A DNA stretch of 15,179 nt, taken from the NCBI GenBank assembly GCA_016763135.1, contig JAESUI010000178.1:1-15179 (forward strand), read 5' to 3'. The stretch comes from Flavobacteriales bacterium. GTDB taxonomy: Bacteria > Bacteroidota > Bacteroidia > Flavobacteriales_E > Vicingaceae. Under the pieces are notes generated by a model. The model had not been told where the DNA came from. It made no database searches and was given only the letters and a program-made list of their open reading frames with translations. Positions 13,268-15,179 of this stretch are shown one piece after another (positions within the stretch are counted from its first letter, which is position 1; every line of letters begins with the position of its first letter). Both the position numbers and the translations under genes were made by a program.

Positions 13268-14959
13268 ATGAAAAAATTACTATTACTTTTTTTAATCGCG
13301 TCAACTTTTGCGAGTGCTCAAAACCCTTTAGCAATACCTCCAACACTAACTGGTCCAAACATTAACCTGACCTTACAAGATGGTACAACTCAATTTTTTC
13401 CTCCTGCTTTTACTAATACAATGGGAGCAAATGGAAGTTTATTAGGTCCTACCCTTATTTTACAAAAGGACTCTTTTATAAGTATTACGGTAGATAATCA
13501 ATTAACAGATACCACAACAATTCATTGGCATGGAATGCATGTAGCCCCAATAAATGATGGCGGACCACATAGCGTTATAGCCCCTGGTACAACTTGGAAT
13601 CCACAATTTACTGTTATGGATAAAGCTGGAGCAAATTGGTATCATCCTCATTTACACATGCAAACAGATAAACATGTATCTAAAGGAATTGCAGGAATGA
13701 TTTTAGTTCGAGATGCAGAGGAAGCAAGCTTAAATTTACCTTTAACTTATGGTGTCGATGAGTTTCCTCTAGTATTGCAAACTAAAGGATTTGATGCTGC
13801 TAAACAGATTTTGGTTCATACAGAATCCGATTCAACTGTAATGGTAAATGGAACAATTGATCCAGTTGTAGATTTTCCAGCTCAAGTGGTAAGACTTAGA
13901 GTTCTTAATGGTTCTTCTCAAAGACTTTATGAAGTAGGATTTTCTGATAACAGAACATTTAGTTTAATTGGTACAGATGGCGGTTTATTAACTGCTCCTG
14001 TAAATTTAACTAGATACAGAATGTCTCCCGGGCAACGTGCTGATATTTTAGTTGATTTATCATCTGATTTAGGACAAAACATTCAACTAGTGAGTTATGC
14101 TTCTGAATTACCTAATGCAGTTTATGGAGCAACACAACCAGGAATGGGGGCAGGTGCGACAGCTTCATTAGTTGGCTACACCAGTAATCCTTTAAATGGA
14201 AATGATTTTCAATTGTTGGATATTAATGTTGTTGCTCAAACCGCAAACCCAATACTGACCATTCCTTCAACATTAGCAAGTTATTCTCCTTTATTAGAAG
14301 GTACTGAAAACATTACTCGGAATTTAACTTTTACTTCTGCTGGACCAATGGGAGATTTAACTGGACCTTTCCTGATTAATAATGCGACTTTTGATATGGC
14401 CGTTATTAATTATACCATTCCATTAAATAATATTGAAATTTGGTCATTTACTAATAGCACACCAATTGCCCACCCTTTCCATATACATGATGTGCAATTT
14501 TTCATCTTAGATATTAACGGAAATCCACCTCCTCCAGAACTTCAAGGGTTAAATGATGTGGTACTGGTTCCTGCAGGAAATGGAACAGTTCGGTTTATTG
14601 CTCAATTTAACGATTTTGCTGATGATTCTATTCCTTTCATGTACCATTGCCATATGCTAACACACGAAGACATGGGAATGATGGGACAATTCATTATTGC
14701 TACACCAACAGGAATTGATAACAAAAATCCAAACATTGGAGGCCTTAGTATCTATCCAAATCCTGCTAATGAACTATTAAATATAGAAACAGATTTTCAA
14801 ATCGAGAAAATCATTCTTTATGATGCTACAGGAAAGGTAGTTTTATCATCCAATCAAAAGGTGAACACCCTAAATATTAGTGCATTAAACAAAGGATTGT
14901 ATCTTATCAATATTCAAGGTTTTGAGACCAATGTTACACAACGGTTCCTTAAACAGTGA
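13268..14959 (+). CDS. Secreted multicopper oxidase with T9SS sorting domain
   Basis: The 563-residue precursor has a signal peptide (cleavage near ASAQ, residue 18), three cupredoxin domains and a C-terminal sorting domain. The four copper-binding motifs are present: HWHG (His86, His88), WYHPHLH (His126, His128), HPFHIH (His402, His405, His407) and HCHMLTHEDMGM, with Cys461 and His466 for the type 1 site and Met471 as probable axial ligand. The enzyme should oxidise a reducing substrate (cuprous ion, phenol or similar) and reduce oxygen to water. It resembles the CueO/laccase-like group. From about 493 (LSIYPNPANELLNI) it carries a Por-secretion-system domain, so it is probably exported by type IX secretion to the cell surface or medium. 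It is the last gene of the operon. Confidence 0.93.
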   Translation: MKKLLLLFLIASTFASAQNPLAIPPTLTGPNINLTLQDGTTQFFPPAFTNTMGANGSLLGPTLILQKDSFISITVDNQLTDTTTIHWHGMHVAPINDGGPHSVIAPGTTWNPQFTVMDKAGANWYHPHLHMQTDKHVSKGIAGMILVRDAEEASLNLPLTYGVDEFPLVLQTKGFDAAKQILVHTESDSTVMVNGTIDPVVDFPAQVVRLRVLNGSSQRLYEVGFSDNRTFSLIGTDGGLLTAPVNLTRYRMSPGQRADILVDLSSDLGQNIQLVSYASELPNAVYGATQPGMGAGATASLVGYTSNPLNGNDFQLLDINVVAQTANPILTIPSTLASYSPLLEGTENITRNLTFTSAGPMGDLTGPFLINNATFDMAVINYTIPLNNIEIWSFTNSTPIAHPFHIHDVQFFILDINGNPPPPELQGLNDVVLVPAGNGTVRFIAQFNDFADDSIPFMYHCHMLTHEDMGMMGQFIIATPTGIDNKNPNIGGLSIYPNPANELLNIETDFQIEKIILYDATGKVVLSSNQKVNTLNISALNKGLYLINIQGFETNVTQRFLKQ

Positions 14960-15017
14960 TACAGGGTTGTCATAATTAACACAAGAAAAACAGTAAAAAA
15001 ATACTCTTATTCATAAT

Positions 15018-15179
15018 TTAAACCCTACTTTCAAATTTATACTCCTTTAAATCTTCATTAGCTTTTACTATTTTTTCTTTAAGATTCTCTTTGAAGACAA
15101 TCACTCTTTCATGCAGTTCTTCATCTCCTATAGCAAGCATTTGAACAGCTAAAATCCCGGCATTTCTTGCAGCATCTAA
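15018..15179 (-). CDS. purE: PurE C-terminal part (runs off right edge)
   Basis: The minus strand is open from the right edge to a TAA at 15018-15020 and gives 53 residues: LDAARNAGILAVQMLAIGDE, then ELHERVIVFKENLKEKIVKA and NEDLKEYKFESRV. This matches the C terminus of PurE, N5-carboxyaminoimidazole ribonucleotide mutase, in which AARNAGILAVQMLA is the conserved last core helix. PurE moves the carboxylate from N5-CAIR to C4 (CAIR) in purine synthesis. The catalytic N-terminal part is outside the window. It converges on the multicopper oxidase gene with 58 bp between; no strong terminator hairpin is visible there. Housekeeping content here suggests that the mobile region ends well to the left. 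Confidence 0.8.
   Translation of the reverse strand, partial: LDAARNAGILAVQMLAIGDEELHERVIVFKENLKEKIVKANEDLKEYKFESRV

Noticed and set aside
14960..15017. Terminator between the multicopper oxidase and purE
   Set aside because: No stem of useful length followed by a T run is visible on either strand.

Overview
The window comes from an AT-rich genome of the Bacteroidota, most likely a flavobacterium. The signs are several TAnnTTTG promoter boxes placed before genes, a multicopper oxidase with a Por/T9SS C-terminal sorting domain, a Bacteroidota-type arm-binding domain on the tyrosine integrase, and a RadC-like JAMM protein of the mobile-element type. I cannot name a genus.

Left part (1-4230) is mobile-element territory. 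A tyrosine recombinase runs off the left edge. Beside it lies the 3' part of a tRNA-Asn(GTT) gene (514-559) with no 5' half, as expected of an attachment-site copy left by integration. On the other side is a serine recombinase whose last 12 codons are the antisense of that tRNA fragment. A 61-codon gene overlaps the recombinase start, and a RadC-like gene lies further right. The radC start codon sits in a perfect 16-bp inverted repeat whose partner arm also belongs to a cloverleaf-like fold. Next is about 1 kb without genes. Its centre (3089-3555) is a degenerate array of palindromic CYTTTAAGG/CCTTAAGG cores every 30-37 bp, interrupted twice by a related 73-74-bp hairpin module. An orphan 116-aa protein gene with its own promoter closes this part. 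A stretch at 4232-4438 may be a decayed gene.

Middle part (4514-6692): a promoter leads into a DUF2892 membrane protein, an internal hairpin, then a tight trio: a DUF302 protein, a small membrane protein starting at TTG directly after the DUF302 stop in the same frame, and a TPMT-like methyltransferase overlapping it by 4 bp. A Crp/Fnr-family regulator faces them. The set looks like a redox or chalcogen/sulfur stress locus; this is inference from family and context.

Right part (6798-14959): a TetR-family regulator and a seven-gene operon. Two GTTAG-N6-CTAAC palindromes, one at the tetR promoter and one just before the operon, suggest that TetR controls both itself and the operon. The operon encodes a small membrane protein, an RND/MMPL-type exporter, a periplasmic LolA-fold-like protein, an outer-membrane beta-barrel, a c-type cytochrome with a CX3CX3CX3C tail, a His-containing lipoprotein and a secreted multicopper oxidase. 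The first four make a coherent envelope transport set. The last three look like a periplasmic metal/redox module, plausibly for copper. The end of purE enters from the right edge, convergent with the operon.
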